A stretch of DNA of 64,000 bases from Bin18 sp965200355 (lineage in GTDB: Bacteria > Desulfobacterota > Binatia > Bin18), in assembly GCA_965200355.1 (NCBI GenBank), contig OZ241351.1, forward strand, positions 2,728,001 to 2,792,000, read 5' to 3'. Shown in pieces: positions 8,631-17,665 of the stretch. Numbering within the stretch: the first letter of the stretch is position 1; each line of letters begins with the position of its first letter. Made by a program: the position numbers and the translations under genes. The notes below the pieces were generated by a model. The model saw only the letters and a program-made list of their open reading frames with translations. It had not been told where the DNA came from and made no database searches.

Positions 8631-9314
8631 ATGGCCAACTGTCAGACGCGAAGAGGCACAACGCCGCAGGGCATGATTCAATGCGTGCGGCTGGGTCTGA
8701 CTGCCTATGGCGAGGCGCTTCAGGCCCAGAGACGCTGGCACGCCCGGTGTGTTACGCGGCGGACAAACGCGCTCCTGCTGACGCAACACCGGCCCGTGAT
8801 TACCCTCGGCTATCGACGTCCGTGGGAGCAGATCAAGCTTTCGGCCGCCCAGCTACGCGCAAAAGGGCTGAGCGTCGTGTATGCAGAGCGAGGTGGAGGA
8901 GCGACCTATCACGCCCCAGGCCAGCTGGTTGTGTATCCGATCTTTTCTTCCCTGTTCCAGCACTATGGCCCCCGACGTTTTATTACGCAGCTTGAGGAGG
9001 TTATGCGCCAGACCTGTCTCCGCTTTGGCGTCCACACCAGCCGCCAGTCTGGATATCCCGGGGTCTGGGTGGGTGAGAAAAAAATCGGGGCGGTCGGTAT
9101 TGCGGTCCGTAAGCGTGTGTCTCTGCACGGCTTTGCGCTCAACGTTGCTCTCGACCTCCAGCCGTTTGCCGACATCGTGGCCTGTGGCCTTGCCGATAGG
9201 GGAGTGACCAGTTTACAACAGGAGAGCGTTCTCCCCATTACTGTTTCCGCTGTTGAGTGGGCGGTTATTGAGAATGTTGCCTCGATTTTTGAAGCGCATA
9301 TAGAGGGGGTGTGA
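8631..9314 (+). CDS. lipB: Octanoyltransferase LipB
   Basis: 227 residues. Moves octanoyl groups from acyl carrier protein to lipoyl-domain lysines, the first step of lipoate synthesis. Motif RGGGATYHAPGQLV at 87-100, conserved lysine K151 in GEKKIGAVGI and nucleophile C185 in ACGLADRGVTS are all present. ATG 8631 has GGAGAAAGG at proper spacing; ATG 8673 (14 residues shorter) is possible and closer to the usual N-terminus. The next gene begins one base after the stop. lipA is not in the window. Confidence 0.95.
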   Translation: MANCQTRRGTTPQGMIQCVRLGLTAYGEALQAQRRWHARCVTRRTNALLLTQHRPVITLGYRRPWEQIKLSAAQLRAKGLSVVYAERGGGATYHAPGQLVVYPIFSSLFQHYGPRRFITQLEEVMRQTCLRFGVHTSRQSGYPGVWVGEKKIGAVGIAVRKRVSLHGFALNVALDLQPFADIVACGLADRGVTSLQQESVLPITVSAVEWAVIENVASIFEAHIEGV

Positions 9315-9315
9315 G

Positions 9316-10089
9316 ATGGAGAGTCTCCTGAATGAGAAACAAGACGCTGTTCGGTGGCTGACGCTGAATCGGCCCGCGCGTCGCAACGCACTTGATCGCG
9401 ATACGATTTATGCCCTGAAGGCGGCGTTGAGCGAAAGCGCGCGTGATACGGGAACCCGTCTGGTGGTGTTAGCTGGGGCGGGTGGTGCGTTTTCCTCTGG
9501 GGCAGACTTGCTGGCCGCTCCCTCACAGCCGACGACTCCCGGAGAAGAGCTGACTGAGGACGGCTTTAACGCCGTGATTCGGATGATCTGGAATCTCCCC
9601 AAACCGGTGATTGCCGCTGTTGACGGGGTTGCGACCGGCTACGGCTGCTCGTTGGCGCTGGCGGCGGATATCCGTTTGGCTTCACCGTCGGCCCGGTTTT
9701 CCCTGATTTTTGTGAAGCGGGGGCTGACGATTGACGGGGGCGCCAGCTATTTTCTGCCCCGTCTGGCCGGCCTGCGCGGCATGGAGATGGCGCTCACCGG
9801 CGAGATGGTTGAGGCAACGGAAGCGGCCAATATGGGCTTAGTCAACCGTGTTCTCACCGGAGACGATTTCCGCGCGCAGGTTGCCGTCTATGCCGCTCGT
9901 CTGGCCAAGAACGCGCCCCTGGCACTCGCGACCATCAAGGCGTCCATCCATAACGCTTTGGGCCCTGGGTTGGGGGACGTGCTGAGCGCGGAAATGACCG
10001 AGCAGAGAAAACTGCTCCAGACCGAAGATGTCAAAGAAGGGATACGCGCGTTTCGGGAGAAACGCGACCCGGTCTACACGGGACGATAA
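9316..10089 (+). CDS. Enoyl-CoA hydratase/isomerase family protein
   Basis: 257 residues, normal crotonase length. The oxyanion-hole segments are SSGADLLA near residue 63 and DGVATGYGCSLALAADIRLAS near 100-120; FVKRGLTIDGGASYFLPRLAG follows. The position that carries the first catalytic glutamate in true hydratases reads as F-V-K-R-G-L-T-I-D-G-G, so an acidic residue (D) is near the second catalytic site but the first is not obvious. Hydratase versus isomerase cannot be settled. Starts 1 nt after lipB, hence translationally coupled. Confidence 0.85.
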   Translation: MESLLNEKQDAVRWLTLNRPARRNALDRDTIYALKAALSESARDTGTRLVVLAGAGGAFSSGADLLAAPSQPTTPGEELTEDGFNAVIRMIWNLPKPVIAAVDGVATGYGCSLALAADIRLASPSARFSLIFVKRGLTIDGGASYFLPRLAGLRGMEMALTGEMVEATEAANMGLVNRVLTGDDFRAQVAVYAARLAKNAPLALATIKASIHNALGPGLGDVLSAEMTEQRKLLQTEDVKEGIRAFREKRDPVYTGR

Positions 10090-10098
10090 GGGGGCGCT

Positions 10099-10815
10099 GT
10101 GGCAGAGCAATCCGGCCGATTGTGTATTATTGGTGATATCCATGCCTGTCCGGCGGAGCTTGAGCGCCTTTTCGTAGCGCTGTCATTACAGCCAGAAGAT
10201 CACTTGGTTTGTCTGGGCGACTATATTGACCGCGGGCCTGACGCCAAATCGGTTGTTGATCTGCTCGTGGAGATACAGACGACCGGGGTGTGTCGCTGTA
10301 CGTTTCTCAAGGGCAATCACGAAGACATGTTCCTCGACTTTTTGGGCTATGACGGCTTGTACGGCGACTCTTTCCTGATGAACGGTGGATACGAAACCCT
10401 GGCCAGCTATCAGTGCGGCCCACGGACCCCGGGCCGCGCGGTTGCGGCCCTCATGCCGGCTGCCCATCGAGAGTTTTTTCTGAATCTTCAACTCTATCTG
10501 CCAGCCGACGATACGCTGTGCGTCCATGCCGGGATCAATCCACGCTATAGTCTGGAGGGGCAGGTAGCGGAAGACCTGCTCTGGATTCGCGAGGATTTTT
10601 TTGCGTATCCGCACGCTCTGCCGTACACCGTGGTTTTTGGACATACCCCCCAACGAGAAGTGGGTTTTCACCTGCCCTATAAAATCGGCATTGATACTGG
10701 TCTCGTCTATGGCGGAAAATTGACCTGTCTGGACATCACCCAGAAAAAGCTCTTCCAGGTCGAACGGGGCAGCCAACAGGTCATCATGACTGATGTGCAG
10801 GCGTGTTGGGAATGA
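10099..10815 (+). CDS. Calcineurin-like serine/threonine (PPP-type) phosphatase
   Basis: 238 residues, PrpA/ApaH-like bacterial PPP phosphatase. The full set of metal ligands is visible: GDIHAC (GDxH), GDYIDRG (GDxxDRG), GNHED (GNHE/D), and the distal HAGI and GHTP histidines. GTG start at 10099, 9 nt after the crotonase stop. Likely a cytosolic protein-Ser/Thr or nucleotide phosphatase; substrate unknown. Confidence 0.88.
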   Translation: MAEQSGRLCIIGDIHACPAELERLFVALSLQPEDHLVCLGDYIDRGPDAKSVVDLLVEIQTTGVCRCTFLKGNHEDMFLDFLGYDGLYGDSFLMNGGYETLASYQCGPRTPGRAVAALMPAAHREFFLNLQLYLPADDTLCVHAGINPRYSLEGQVAEDLLWIREDFFAYPHALPYTVVFGHTPQREVGFHLPYKIGIDTGLVYGGKLTCLDITQKKLFQVERGSQQVIMTDVQACWE

Positions 10816-10907
10816 GGGCGAAGCCCTGCAAGGTGACGGAGTGCTCCGGGCGAGTCCCGTGGTGGGGTTCCATGACAGGTCGAAGAGGAAAGACCCGCTC
10901 CCTCCTC

Positions 10908-10936
10908 TTGACTTTCCCCGAACTGCCGGATTTAAC
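10908..10936 (+). promoter_or_regulatory. Promoter of the tRNA-Met unit
   Basis: TTGACT (10908-10913), 17-nt spacer, TTTAAC (10931-10936). The expected transcription start at about 10943 coincides with the tRNA 5' end at 10944, as is common for tRNA promoters. Confidence 0.65.
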
Positions 10937-10943
10937 ACCCCGT

Positions 10944-11017
10944 GGCGGCGTAGCTCAGGTGGCTAGAGCGAGGGTCTCATAATCCCTAGGTCGGCGGTTC
11001 AAGTCCGCCCGCCGCTA
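10944..11017 (+). tRNA. tRNA-Met (CAT), elongator type
   Basis: 74 nt cloverleaf. Acceptor arms GGCGGCG and CGCCGCT (one G-U at 1-72), D-arm GCTC/GAGC, anticodon loop CTCATAA with CAT, T-arm GGCGG-TTCAAGT-CCGCC, discriminator A. CCA is not encoded. A first pair G-U rather than a C-A mismatch, and no GGG/CCC run abutting the anticodon loop, argue against initiator tRNA. A lysidine-modified tRNA-Ile2 is a formal alternative, of interest since tilS is nearby at 11280. Confidence 0.9.
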
Positions 11018-11073
11018 CGCTGACGCGCTCCCACGGTCGCGGCCCACACGGCCGTCCCATGAAGGAGGATGCC

Positions 11074-11181
11074 ATGGATCCACTCGCGATATTTATACTG
11101 GTTCTGGCCGGAATCGCCGTGCTCTGTACGCTGGTTTCTGCCGTTGCCGTCGGGCTGCACAATGCAAAGGGCGACGGATAG
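11074..11181 (+). CDS. 35-residue single-pass membrane peptide behind tRNA-Met
   Basis: ATG 11074 is preceded by a near-perfect Shine-Dalgarno AAGGAGGA at a 4-nt spacing. The peptide starts MDPLAIFILVLAGIAVLC, continues with a hydrophobic stretch through VSAVAVGL and ends with HNAKGDG. That is one transmembrane helix with a short charged tail. It lies 57 nt after the tRNA and upstream of an intrinsic terminator at 11243, so a tRNA-peptide transcript is likely. No family recognised; too short for default gene callers. Confidence 0.65.
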   Translation: MDPLAIFILVLAGIAVLCTLVSAVAVGLHNAKGDG

Positions 11182-11198
11182 AGATGACGGATAGAGAT
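11173..11198 (+). repeat. 13-bp tandem duplication across a stop codon
   Basis: GACGGATAGAGAT occurs twice back to back (11173-11185 and 11186-11198). The first copy contains the TAG stop of the small membrane peptide. Confidence 0.85.
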
Positions 11199-11242
11199 CA
11201 AGGTCAACCGGCGCAACGGTGACCCGGAGACCAGCACCTGAG

Positions 11243-11268
11243 AGGCGTCCTACAGAAGCGCCTTTTTT
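11243..11268 (+). terminator. Intrinsic terminator between the tRNA unit and tilS
   Basis: Stem AGGCG (11243-11247) / CGCCT (11259-11263) with an 11-nt loop, followed by six T (11263-11268). Placed 62 nt after the small ORF and 12 nt before the tilS start, so tilS must have its own start of transcription or depend on read-through. Confidence 0.65.
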
Positions 11269-11279
11269 CTTTTAGGCGC

Positions 11280-12674
11280 ATGCTGCCCCTTGAGCACAAA
11301 CTGTGGGCCTCTCTCAAGACCTTGCTACCGGACACGTCCGGCCTGCGTCTTGGCGTGGCCTGTTCCGGCGGTCCCGATTCTGTCGCCTTGCTCTCGGCCC
11401 TGCTGACGCTGGCTCCGTTGCGGAGCTATCGGCTGCGGGTGCTCCACGTCAATCATGGCCTGCGGTCTGAGTCAGACCAGGAACAGGACTTGGTGCAGAG
11501 CCTGTGTCAGCAATGGCAGGTCCCGCTCTCGGTCACAAAGCTCCAGCCTCCGCCTAGTCTGCGAGGCATCGAAGCCTGGGCGCGGGAGGCGCGCTATGCG
11601 TTCTTTCAGGAGGGTCTCGCCGCGGCGGCGCTCGACTATATCGCCACGGCCCATACGCAGGATGACCAGGCCGAGACGGTGCTCTTGCACGCCATGCGCG
11701 GAAGCGCCCGGCGTGGCCTCGCCGGGATTCCGCCCGTAAGAGACCACTGGTTGATTCGGCCCTTCCTGCACTGCTCGCGGCAGGAAATCGAGGCGTACAC
11801 AAAAGAAAAAAATCTGTCCTATGTCACCGACCCGAGTAATGCCGATGTGGGCTTTACCCGGAATAAGGTCAGACTCACCCTCCTGCCTTTTTTAGAGCAG
11901 GAATTTTCTCCACAAATCCGTCGTCATCTGGCTTCTCTGGCGGAAACAACCCGGGAAGAGGAGGACTGGCTCGAAGAACTGGCGACGAATGCCCGCCCGC
12001 GCATCCTCGGCCATGACAATAGCGTGTCTCTCTCCGCCTTGGAGAAGGAGCCGCCGGCCTTACGGCTGCGCATCCTCCGCCAATGGGTTGAAGGGTATGC
12101 CCACGATATCAAAACTGTCCATCTGCTCCACCTGAGGGACCTGAGTGAAGGAAAAATCCGGGGCAGGGTGGAATTGCCGGGCCGGCAGGCGGTCGTTCGC
12201 CACGGCCGGCGGCTGATGCTCCAAGCTCAGCGCCCATCTGTCCCGGCGCGAGACTATGCCTATGTCTTGCAGGCTGGACAGCGCCAGCGAGTCGCTTCAC
12301 GCTGGGACCTGCGTGTTTCTTCTGCTCTCGAATGGCAGGGCGACCCAAGGACGGCGCGGGGGACGGACCGGTGGTTGGCCCTCTTTGATTGCGACCTGTC
12401 CGGCCCTGCGGGGACGTGGATTGTGCGCAACGTGCGGACCGGGGACCGTATGCGCCCTTTGGGCATGTCCGGCCATAAGAAGGTTCAGGCTGTCTTGGCT
12501 GATGCCAAGATACCGAGAGCGCTCCGGGCGGGATTTCCGGTGATTGAAGTGAACGGTGAGATTGTCTGGGTCCCAGGCTGTCGCAGAGGGCAGGGGGCCC
12601 TGGTGACGGAGGCGACGCGGCAAGTCTATCGAATGCAGGTCAACCCGTTGCTGGTCGATAAAGAACTATGGTAG
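11280..12674 (+). CDS. tilS: tRNA(Ile) lysidine synthetase TilS
   Basis: 464 residues. Modifies C34 of the CAU-anticodon tRNA-Ile to lysidine so that it reads AUA. The PP-loop SGGPDS is at 29-34; ATAHTQDDQAETVLLHAMRG and GIPPVRDHWLIRPFL are typical of the N-terminal domain, with a TilS C-terminal domain (RNVRTGDRMRPLGMSGHKKVQ) after about residue 390. Followed 30 nt later by ftsH, the classic tilS-ftsH order. ATG start; ribosome binding site not obvious, the start lies just after a terminator. Confidence 0.95.
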   Translation: MLPLEHKLWASLKTLLPDTSGLRLGVACSGGPDSVALLSALLTLAPLRSYRLRVLHVNHGLRSESDQEQDLVQSLCQQWQVPLSVTKLQPPPSLRGIEAWAREARYAFFQEGLAAAALDYIATAHTQDDQAETVLLHAMRGSARRGLAGIPPVRDHWLIRPFLHCSRQEIEAYTKEKNLSYVTDPSNADVGFTRNKVRLTLLPFLEQEFSPQIRRHLASLAETTREEEDWLEELATNARPRILGHDNSVSLSALEKEPPALRLRILRQWVEGYAHDIKTVHLLHLRDLSEGKIRGRVELPGRQAVVRHGRRLMLQAQRPSVPARDYAYVLQAGQRQRVASRWDLRVSSALEWQGDPRTARGTDRWLALFDCDLSGPAGTWIVRNVRTGDRMRPLGMSGHKKVQAVLADAKIPRALRAGFPVIEVNGEIVWVPGCRRGQGALVTEATRQVYRMQVNPLLVDKELW

Positions 12675-12704
12675 GCTAGGGACGCGTATACGAAAGGTGA
12701 CGGA

Positions 12705-14528
12705 GTGAATAAGGTTTCTTCTAATCTCGCACTGTGGTTGGTCCTCGGGGTGATCTTCCTGTTCATGTTCAACCTGTTCAATCGCCAACAACCGAGAGAA
12801 CCTGAAGTTGTCTTTAGTGATTTTTTTACGGCCGTCGAAAAAGGTGAGGTTTCCGAGGTCGTCATTCAGGGGCAGATCATTCGTGGGAAATTCCGCAATG
12901 ATGACCGCTTTAAGACCTATGTCCCCACCGACGACCCCGACCTCATGCGGACCCTGCGCGACCGAGGGGTCAGGGTGGCCGCGCGCCCGGAAGAGGGCGA
13001 CCCCTGGTATATCACCATCCTGATTCAGTGGTTTCCCATGCTGCTGCTCATCGGCGTCTGGATATTCTTCATGCGTCAGATGCAGATGGGTGGCGGCAAG
13101 GCCATGTCTTTTGGCAAGAGCCGGGCCAAACTGCTGACGGAAAATCAGCAACGCGTGACGTTCAGCGATGTTGCCGGCGTAGAAGAACCCAAACAGGAGT
13201 TGGAAGAAATCATTGCCTTTCTGAAAGACCCGAAAAAGTTTACCCGTCTGGGAGGACGGATCCCCAAAGGCGTCTTGCTGGTTGGGTCTCCCGGCACGGG
13301 AAAAACCTTGCTTGCCCGGGCGATTGCCGGAGAAGCCGGGGTGCCGTTCTTCTCGATCAGCGGCTCTGACTTTGTTGAGATGTTTGTTGGGGTCGGGGCC
13401 TCGCGGGTGCGCGACCTTTTCATTCAGGGAAAAAAGCAAGCGCCGTGCATTATCTTCATTGATGAGATTGACGCGGTCGGACGCCATCGCGGAGCCGGCC
13501 TTGGGGGGGGGCATGATGAGCGCGAGCAGACCTTAAACCAACTCCTGGTAGAGATGGATGGCTTTGAGGCCAACGAGGGCGTCATTCTGATTGCGGCGAC
13601 CAACCGCCCGGACGTTCTGGACCCGGCACTGCTGCGCCCCGGCCGGTTTGACCGGCGGGTTGTGGTCCCGTCACCGGACGTCCGCGGTCGAGAGGAAATC
13701 CTCAACGTGCATACGCGCCGAGTGCCTCTGGATGACAAGGTTGATGTCTCTCGACTCGCCCGGGGCACCCCGGGGTTTTCCGGGGCCGACCTGGAAAACC
13801 TGGTCAATGAGGCCGCCCTTCTGGCGGCGCGCAAGGATAAAGACAAAGTCGAAATGGACGACTTTGAGTTGTCCAAAGACAAGGTCCTGATGGGTGCCGA
13901 GCGGCGGAGTATGATTCTCAGCCTTGATGAGCGCCGCAACACGGCCTACCATGAGGCCGGCCACGCCCTGGTTGCCCGGCTGACCCCGGGGACGGACCCG
14001 GTTCATAAGGTCACGATCATTCCGCGCGGCATGGCTCTGGGCGTGACTCAGCAGTTGCCCGTCGATGATCGCCACACCTTTTCCAAAGACTATATTCTGA
14101 AACGCCTGGCCATTATGTTCGGTGGCCGTGTGGCTGAAGAGCTGGTCCTCGGCCACACCACAACCGGGGCGGGAGACGATCTCGAAAAAGCGACTGACCT
14201 CGCCCGTCGCATGGTGTGTGAGTGGGGTATGAGCGAGCGCCTGGGTCCCATGACCTTTGGGAAAAAGGAAGAACAGATCTTCCTGGGCCGGGATATTACT
14301 CAGACCAAAGACTACTCTGAAAAGACGGCTATTGAGATCGATACTGAGGTGCGCACGATTATCAAGGACGCCTTTAACCGGGCGCACGACCTCCTCCAGA
14401 CGCATATTGAAATTTTGCACAAGATGGCGGAAGTCCTGCTGGAAAAAGAAGCCCTGGACGGACCTGAGATCGACGGCATCCTGAAACAATTCAACATTGA
14501 AGTTGACCCGGAGCCGACAGGGGCGTAG
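12705..14528 (+). CDS. ftsH: ATP-dependent zinc metalloprotease FtsH
   Basis: 607 residues. Membrane-anchored AAA protease for quality control and turnover of regulators. Two N-terminal membrane segments (about 9-25 and 109-123) flank a periplasmic domain. Walker A GSPGTGKT at 194-201 (serine in place of the usual second proline-glycine position), Walker B IIFIDEIDAV near 249-258, second region of homology ATNRPDVLDPALLRPGRFDR, zinc site HEAGH at 416-420 and the third ligand region TTGAGDDLEKAT. GTG start 12705 with AAAGGTGA upstream. A strong terminator follows. Confidence 0.97.
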   Translation: MNKVSSNLALWLVLGVIFLFMFNLFNRQQPREPEVVFSDFFTAVEKGEVSEVVIQGQIIRGKFRNDDRFKTYVPTDDPDLMRTLRDRGVRVAARPEEGDPWYITILIQWFPMLLLIGVWIFFMRQMQMGGGKAMSFGKSRAKLLTENQQRVTFSDVAGVEEPKQELEEIIAFLKDPKKFTRLGGRIPKGVLLVGSPGTGKTLLARAIAGEAGVPFFSISGSDFVEMFVGVGASRVRDLFIQGKKQAPCIIFIDEIDAVGRHRGAGLGGGHDEREQTLNQLLVEMDGFEANEGVILIAATNRPDVLDPALLRPGRFDRRVVVPSPDVRGREEILNVHTRRVPLDDKVDVSRLARGTPGFSGADLENLVNEAALLAARKDKDKVEMDDFELSKDKVLMGAERRSMILSLDERRNTAYHEAGHALVARLTPGTDPVHKVTIIPRGMALGVTQQLPVDDRHTFSKDYILKRLAIMFGGRVAEELVLGHTTTGAGDDLEKATDLARRMVCEWGMSERLGPMTFGKKEEQIFLGRDITQTKDYSEKTAIEIDTEVRTIIKDAFNRAHDLLQTHIEILHKMAEVLLEKEALDGPEIDGILKQFNIEVDPEPTGA

Positions 14529-14581
14529 GCAGGTCTTGGCTCTTCCGCATTCGAGCGTGACCGATGGATGGGGGCATGAAG

Positions 14582-14627
14582 GGCGGGTGCAAGCAGGATT
14601 CCACGGTTTTGCACCCGCCTCTTTTTT
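14582..14627 (+). terminator. Strong intrinsic terminator after ftsH
   Basis: An 11-bp perfect stem, GGCGGGTGCAA (14582-14592) with TTGCACCCGCC (14609-14619), 16-nt loop, then TCTTTTTT. It separates ftsH from glmM and rules out the upstream start of the glmM frame at 14564, which would have to be read through it. Confidence 0.85.
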
Positions 14628-14674
14628 GCTTGCGGCCCCCCTGTGTGCCAGCGTGGTGGAGGAGGATGACCGGA

Positions 14675-16060
14675 ATGTCGCTTGACGGAGCGCCGAGCAC
14701 GCGGTTATTCGGCACGGACGGGATTCGCGGAGTCGCCAACATTGAGCCGATGACGCCGGATACCGTCCTCCGCGTTGGCCGTGCCCTGACGGCCGTTTTC
14801 CAGAACCGCCCCCATACGCACCAGATCGTTATCGGCACAGATACGCGGAGGTCGGGTGCTATGCTGGAGGCCGCGCTCGCGGCCGGGGTGTGTTCTATGG
14901 GGGGCAATGCCCTCCTCGTGGGCCTCATGCCAACCCCCGGCATCGCCTTTCTCACCCGGAGCTTACGGGCCGCTGCCGGCGTGGTCATCTCTGCCTCGCA
15001 CAATCCATCCCAGGACAATGGTATCAAGATATTCTCACGCGACGGATTCAAGCTGTCTGACACGCTGGAAGATGAGATAGCCGCATTGGTATTAAGTGCG
15101 ACGCTCGATAACGAGCGTCCTACCGCCGAGTCCATCGGAACAGTCGTCCGTCTTGACGATGCCCGTGGCCGCTACCAGGGGTTTGTCACACACACCTTTC
15201 CACGTCATCTCAGGCTGGACGGCATAAAAATCGTGCTTGACTGTGCCAATGGGGCCGCCTCTCGCATAGCGCCAGCGGTGTTGACTGCGCTTGGCGCTGA
15301 GGTGATTCCAATAGGGACCACCCCGAATGGCATAAATATCAACCTCGACTGCGGGGCCTTATATCCACAGCGAGTGCAACAGCTTGTCTGCGAGCACGGA
15401 GCCCAGATAGGGATCACCTTGGACGGTGATGCTGACCGGGCTATCCTGGTTGACGAGACCGGAGAAATTGTTGACGGTGATGCCATACTGGCTATTACCG
15501 CCCAAGACCGCCTCCAGAAGGGGACGCTGCCCCACAAGACAATAGTGGCGACCATGATGAGCAATCTGGGCCTTGAGATTGCGTTGCGTCAGATGGGTGC
15601 CACCCTGGTTCGGACCCCGGTTGGTGATCGGTATGTTGTCGAGGCGATGCGGCGCGGAGGCTACCACATCGGTGGCGAACAATCGGGACATATTATCTTC
15701 TTGGACAGGAACACCACCGGTGATGGTCTTGTGACCGCTCTTACGCTGCTGGCAATTCTCGTCCAGCAACAACAGCCCCTCTCACAGCTTCGCCAAATCG
15801 TCCGACGCTATCCCCAGACCCTGATTAACGTGCGTGTCCGAGAACGACAGGATTTACGGACTGTTGGGCCGGTGTCACACGTCATTCAGCAGGTCACCGA
15901 TCAATTGGGCGACAACGGACGGCTCTTTGTCCGCTATTCGGGGACTGAATCGCTGCTGCGGGTCATGGTTGAGGGGGAAGACGAAAGCCTTGTCCGCACC
16001 TATGGTGAGGAAGTCGCTGACGCCGTACGCGCCCATCTGGGAGCGGGTGAAGCTGCCTGA
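14675..16060 (+). CDS. glmM: Phosphoglucosamine mutase GlmM
   Basis: 461 residues from ATG 14675, chosen because GGAGGAGG lies about 9 nt upstream and the product then starts just before RLFGTDGIRG. Interconverts glucosamine-6- and -1-phosphate for UDP-GlcNAc synthesis. Phosphoserine S108 in ISASHNP, metal loop LDGDADRA, sugar-binding GGEQSGH and phosphate-binding RYSGTESLLRVMVEG are all present. The frame is open to 14564 across the terminator, which is not credible. ftsH-folP-glmM is common elsewhere; folP is missing here. Confidence 0.95.
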   Translation: MSLDGAPSTRLFGTDGIRGVANIEPMTPDTVLRVGRALTAVFQNRPHTHQIVIGTDTRRSGAMLEAALAAGVCSMGGNALLVGLMPTPGIAFLTRSLRAAAGVVISASHNPSQDNGIKIFSRDGFKLSDTLEDEIAALVLSATLDNERPTAESIGTVVRLDDARGRYQGFVTHTFPRHLRLDGIKIVLDCANGAASRIAPAVLTALGAEVIPIGTTPNGININLDCGALYPQRVQQLVCEHGAQIGITLDGDADRAILVDETGEIVDGDAILAITAQDRLQKGTLPHKTIVATMMSNLGLEIALRQMGATLVRTPVGDRYVVEAMRRGGYHIGGEQSGHIIFLDRNTTGDGLVTALTLLAILVQQQQPLSQLRQIVRRYPQTLINVRVRERQDLRTVGPVSHVIQQVTDQLGDNGRLFVRYSGTESLLRVMVEGEDESLVRTYGEEVADAVRAHLGAGEAA

Positions 16061-16072
16061 ACGTATCGTCGC

Positions 16073-17665
16073 ATGTATCTTGTCTCTGCCGCTCAGATGC
16101 GTGAGCTTGATCGGCTGACCATCGAGAAATATGGCACCCCCGGCCATATCCTGATGGAACGGGCCGGTAGCGGAGCGACGCAGGTGTTGCTCAACTTTTT
16201 TGAGGAGCGGCCCCAGCGCGTGGTCGTGGTCGCCGGCAAAGGCAATAACGGGGGCGACGGCTTTGTCATGGCCCGCCTGCTGAAAAAGCAGGGCATTGCG
16301 TGTGAGGTGCTCCTTGCGGCCAAAAAGCAAGAGGTAAGTGGGGACGCCAGGCGCAATTTACAGGCGTTCTTGCGTCTCAAAGGGCGCGTCGAAGAAATCG
16401 TCTCAGCGGAGCAGTTGTCCGCGGCCGAGCAACGGCTCGGACAATGCGACGTGATCGTTGATGCCCTCCTCGGGACCGGACTGAACACCGCGGTGCGAGG
16501 GCTTCAGGCGGCGCTTATCGCCTGTATGAATGCCCGCGGGGTGCCCATTGTGTCGGTTGATATGCCGTCTGGTTTGCCAGCCGATTCCGGGCAGCCCGTT
16601 GGTTGTGCCATTGAGGCGACGCTGACCGTGACATTTGGCTATCCCAAGCTCGGCCAGGTCCTCTCTCCTGGGACGGCCCACGTCGGACAACTCGCCTGTG
16701 TGCCTATCGGGATTGATCCGCAAGCACTGACCGAGGTTGCGCCTCAACTGCACGTCCTGACCCGCGGTGAAGTGGGTCAGCAGCTCCCTGCCCGTCCTCC
16801 CGAATCGCATAAGGGCGATTTTGGTCACTTGCTCGTCCTTGCCGGCGCGCGCGGGAAAAGCGGAGCAGCAGTGTTAAGCGCCTCTGCCGCCCTACGGACC
16901 GGAACCGGGCTGGTCACTCTAGCTGGCCCGCAAGGACTCATACCGATATTCTCCTCTGTCTTGCTCGAAGCCATGACTGCTCCTCAGCCCGAGCGGGCCG
17001 ATGGGAGTCTGAAACTGAACGCCCGCCTCCTCAGCCAATCCCTGCATGGGAAGAGTGCCGTTGCGTTTGGACCTGGTATTGGCGTGTCTGGAGAAACGCA
17101 GCGTATAACGCGCTGGCTCCTCAAAAACAGCCCTGTCCCTCTTCTTATCGATGCCGACGGGCTGAACTGTGTGGCGTCTCGGGTGGACATGCTGAAAACG
17201 GCCAAGGTGCCGGTCGTGCTCACCCCCCACCCTGGAGAAATGTCTCGGCTGGCCGCCCTGTCCACCCCAGACATCCAAGCCCGGCGGCTGGAGGTCGCTC
17301 GCCAGTTTGCGATGCAGTACGGCTGCTATCTCGTGCTCAAGGGTGCCCGGAGCGTTATTGCTGCCCCGGACGGTCGGGCCTGGATCAATCCGACCGGAAA
17401 TCCAGGGATGGCCAGTGGTGGCATGGGGGATGTCTTGGCCGGCATTATCGGCGGCCTGCTCGCCCAAGGCTACAGGCCCGATGAGGCATGTTACCTTGGT
17501 GTGTTTTTGCACGGCGCTGCCGCCGACCTCTTTGCCGACCAGCACGGCCAGGCCGGGATGCTGGCCCGCGATGTGATTGACAACCTGCCAGATACACGCC
17601 AGGCCCTCTCGCGGGCCAGCCAGGCCAATGCGCATGACGCATATGATGCAGACATTCTCGGCTGA
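16073..17665 (+). CDS. nnrD: Bifunctional NAD(P)HX epimerase/dehydratase
   Basis: 530 residues, the fused YjeF type. The N-terminal half (about 1-220) is the epimerase with GTPGHILMERAG, VVAGKGNNGGDGFVMARLL and VDALLGTGL. The C-terminal half (about 240-515) is the ADP-dependent dehydratase with KGDFGHLLVLAG, VLTPHPGEMSRL, LKGARSVIAAPDG and NPGMASGGMGDVLAGIIGGL. Repairs hydrated NAD(P)H. Starts 12 nt after glmM and its end overlaps tsaE, an arrangement (nnr-tsaE) widespread in bacteria. Confidence 0.95.
   Translation: MYLVSAAQMRELDRLTIEKYGTPGHILMERAGSGATQVLLNFFEERPQRVVVVAGKGNNGGDGFVMARLLKKQGIACEVLLAAKKQEVSGDARRNLQAFLRLKGRVEEIVSAEQLSAAEQRLGQCDVIVDALLGTGLNTAVRGLQAALIACMNARGVPIVSVDMPSGLPADSGQPVGCAIEATLTVTFGYPKLGQVLSPGTAHVGQLACVPIGIDPQALTEVAPQLHVLTRGEVGQQLPARPPESHKGDFGHLLVLAGARGKSGAAVLSASAALRTGTGLVTLAGPQGLIPIFSSVLLEAMTAPQPERADGSLKLNARLLSQSLHGKSAVAFGPGIGVSGETQRITRWLLKNSPVPLLIDADGLNCVASRVDMLKTAKVPVVLTPHPGEMSRLAALSTPDIQARRLEVARQFAMQYGCYLVLKGARSVIAAPDGRAWINPTGNPGMASGGMGDVLAGIIGGLLAQGYRPDEACYLGVFLHGAAADLFADQHGQAGMLARDVIDNLPDTRQALSRASQANAHDAYDADILG

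Noticed and set aside
10944..11017. Initiator tRNA-fMet
   Set aside because: The 1-72 pair is G-U, not the C-A mismatch, and the GGG/CCC pairs next to the anticodon loop are absent.
13671..14489. Long open frame antisense to ftsH (272 codons)
   Set aside because: ftsH is certain on the other strand; the antisense frame is a by-product of GC-rich codon usage. The same applies to other long shadows, for example 30898-31650 and 55277-55963 on the minus strand.
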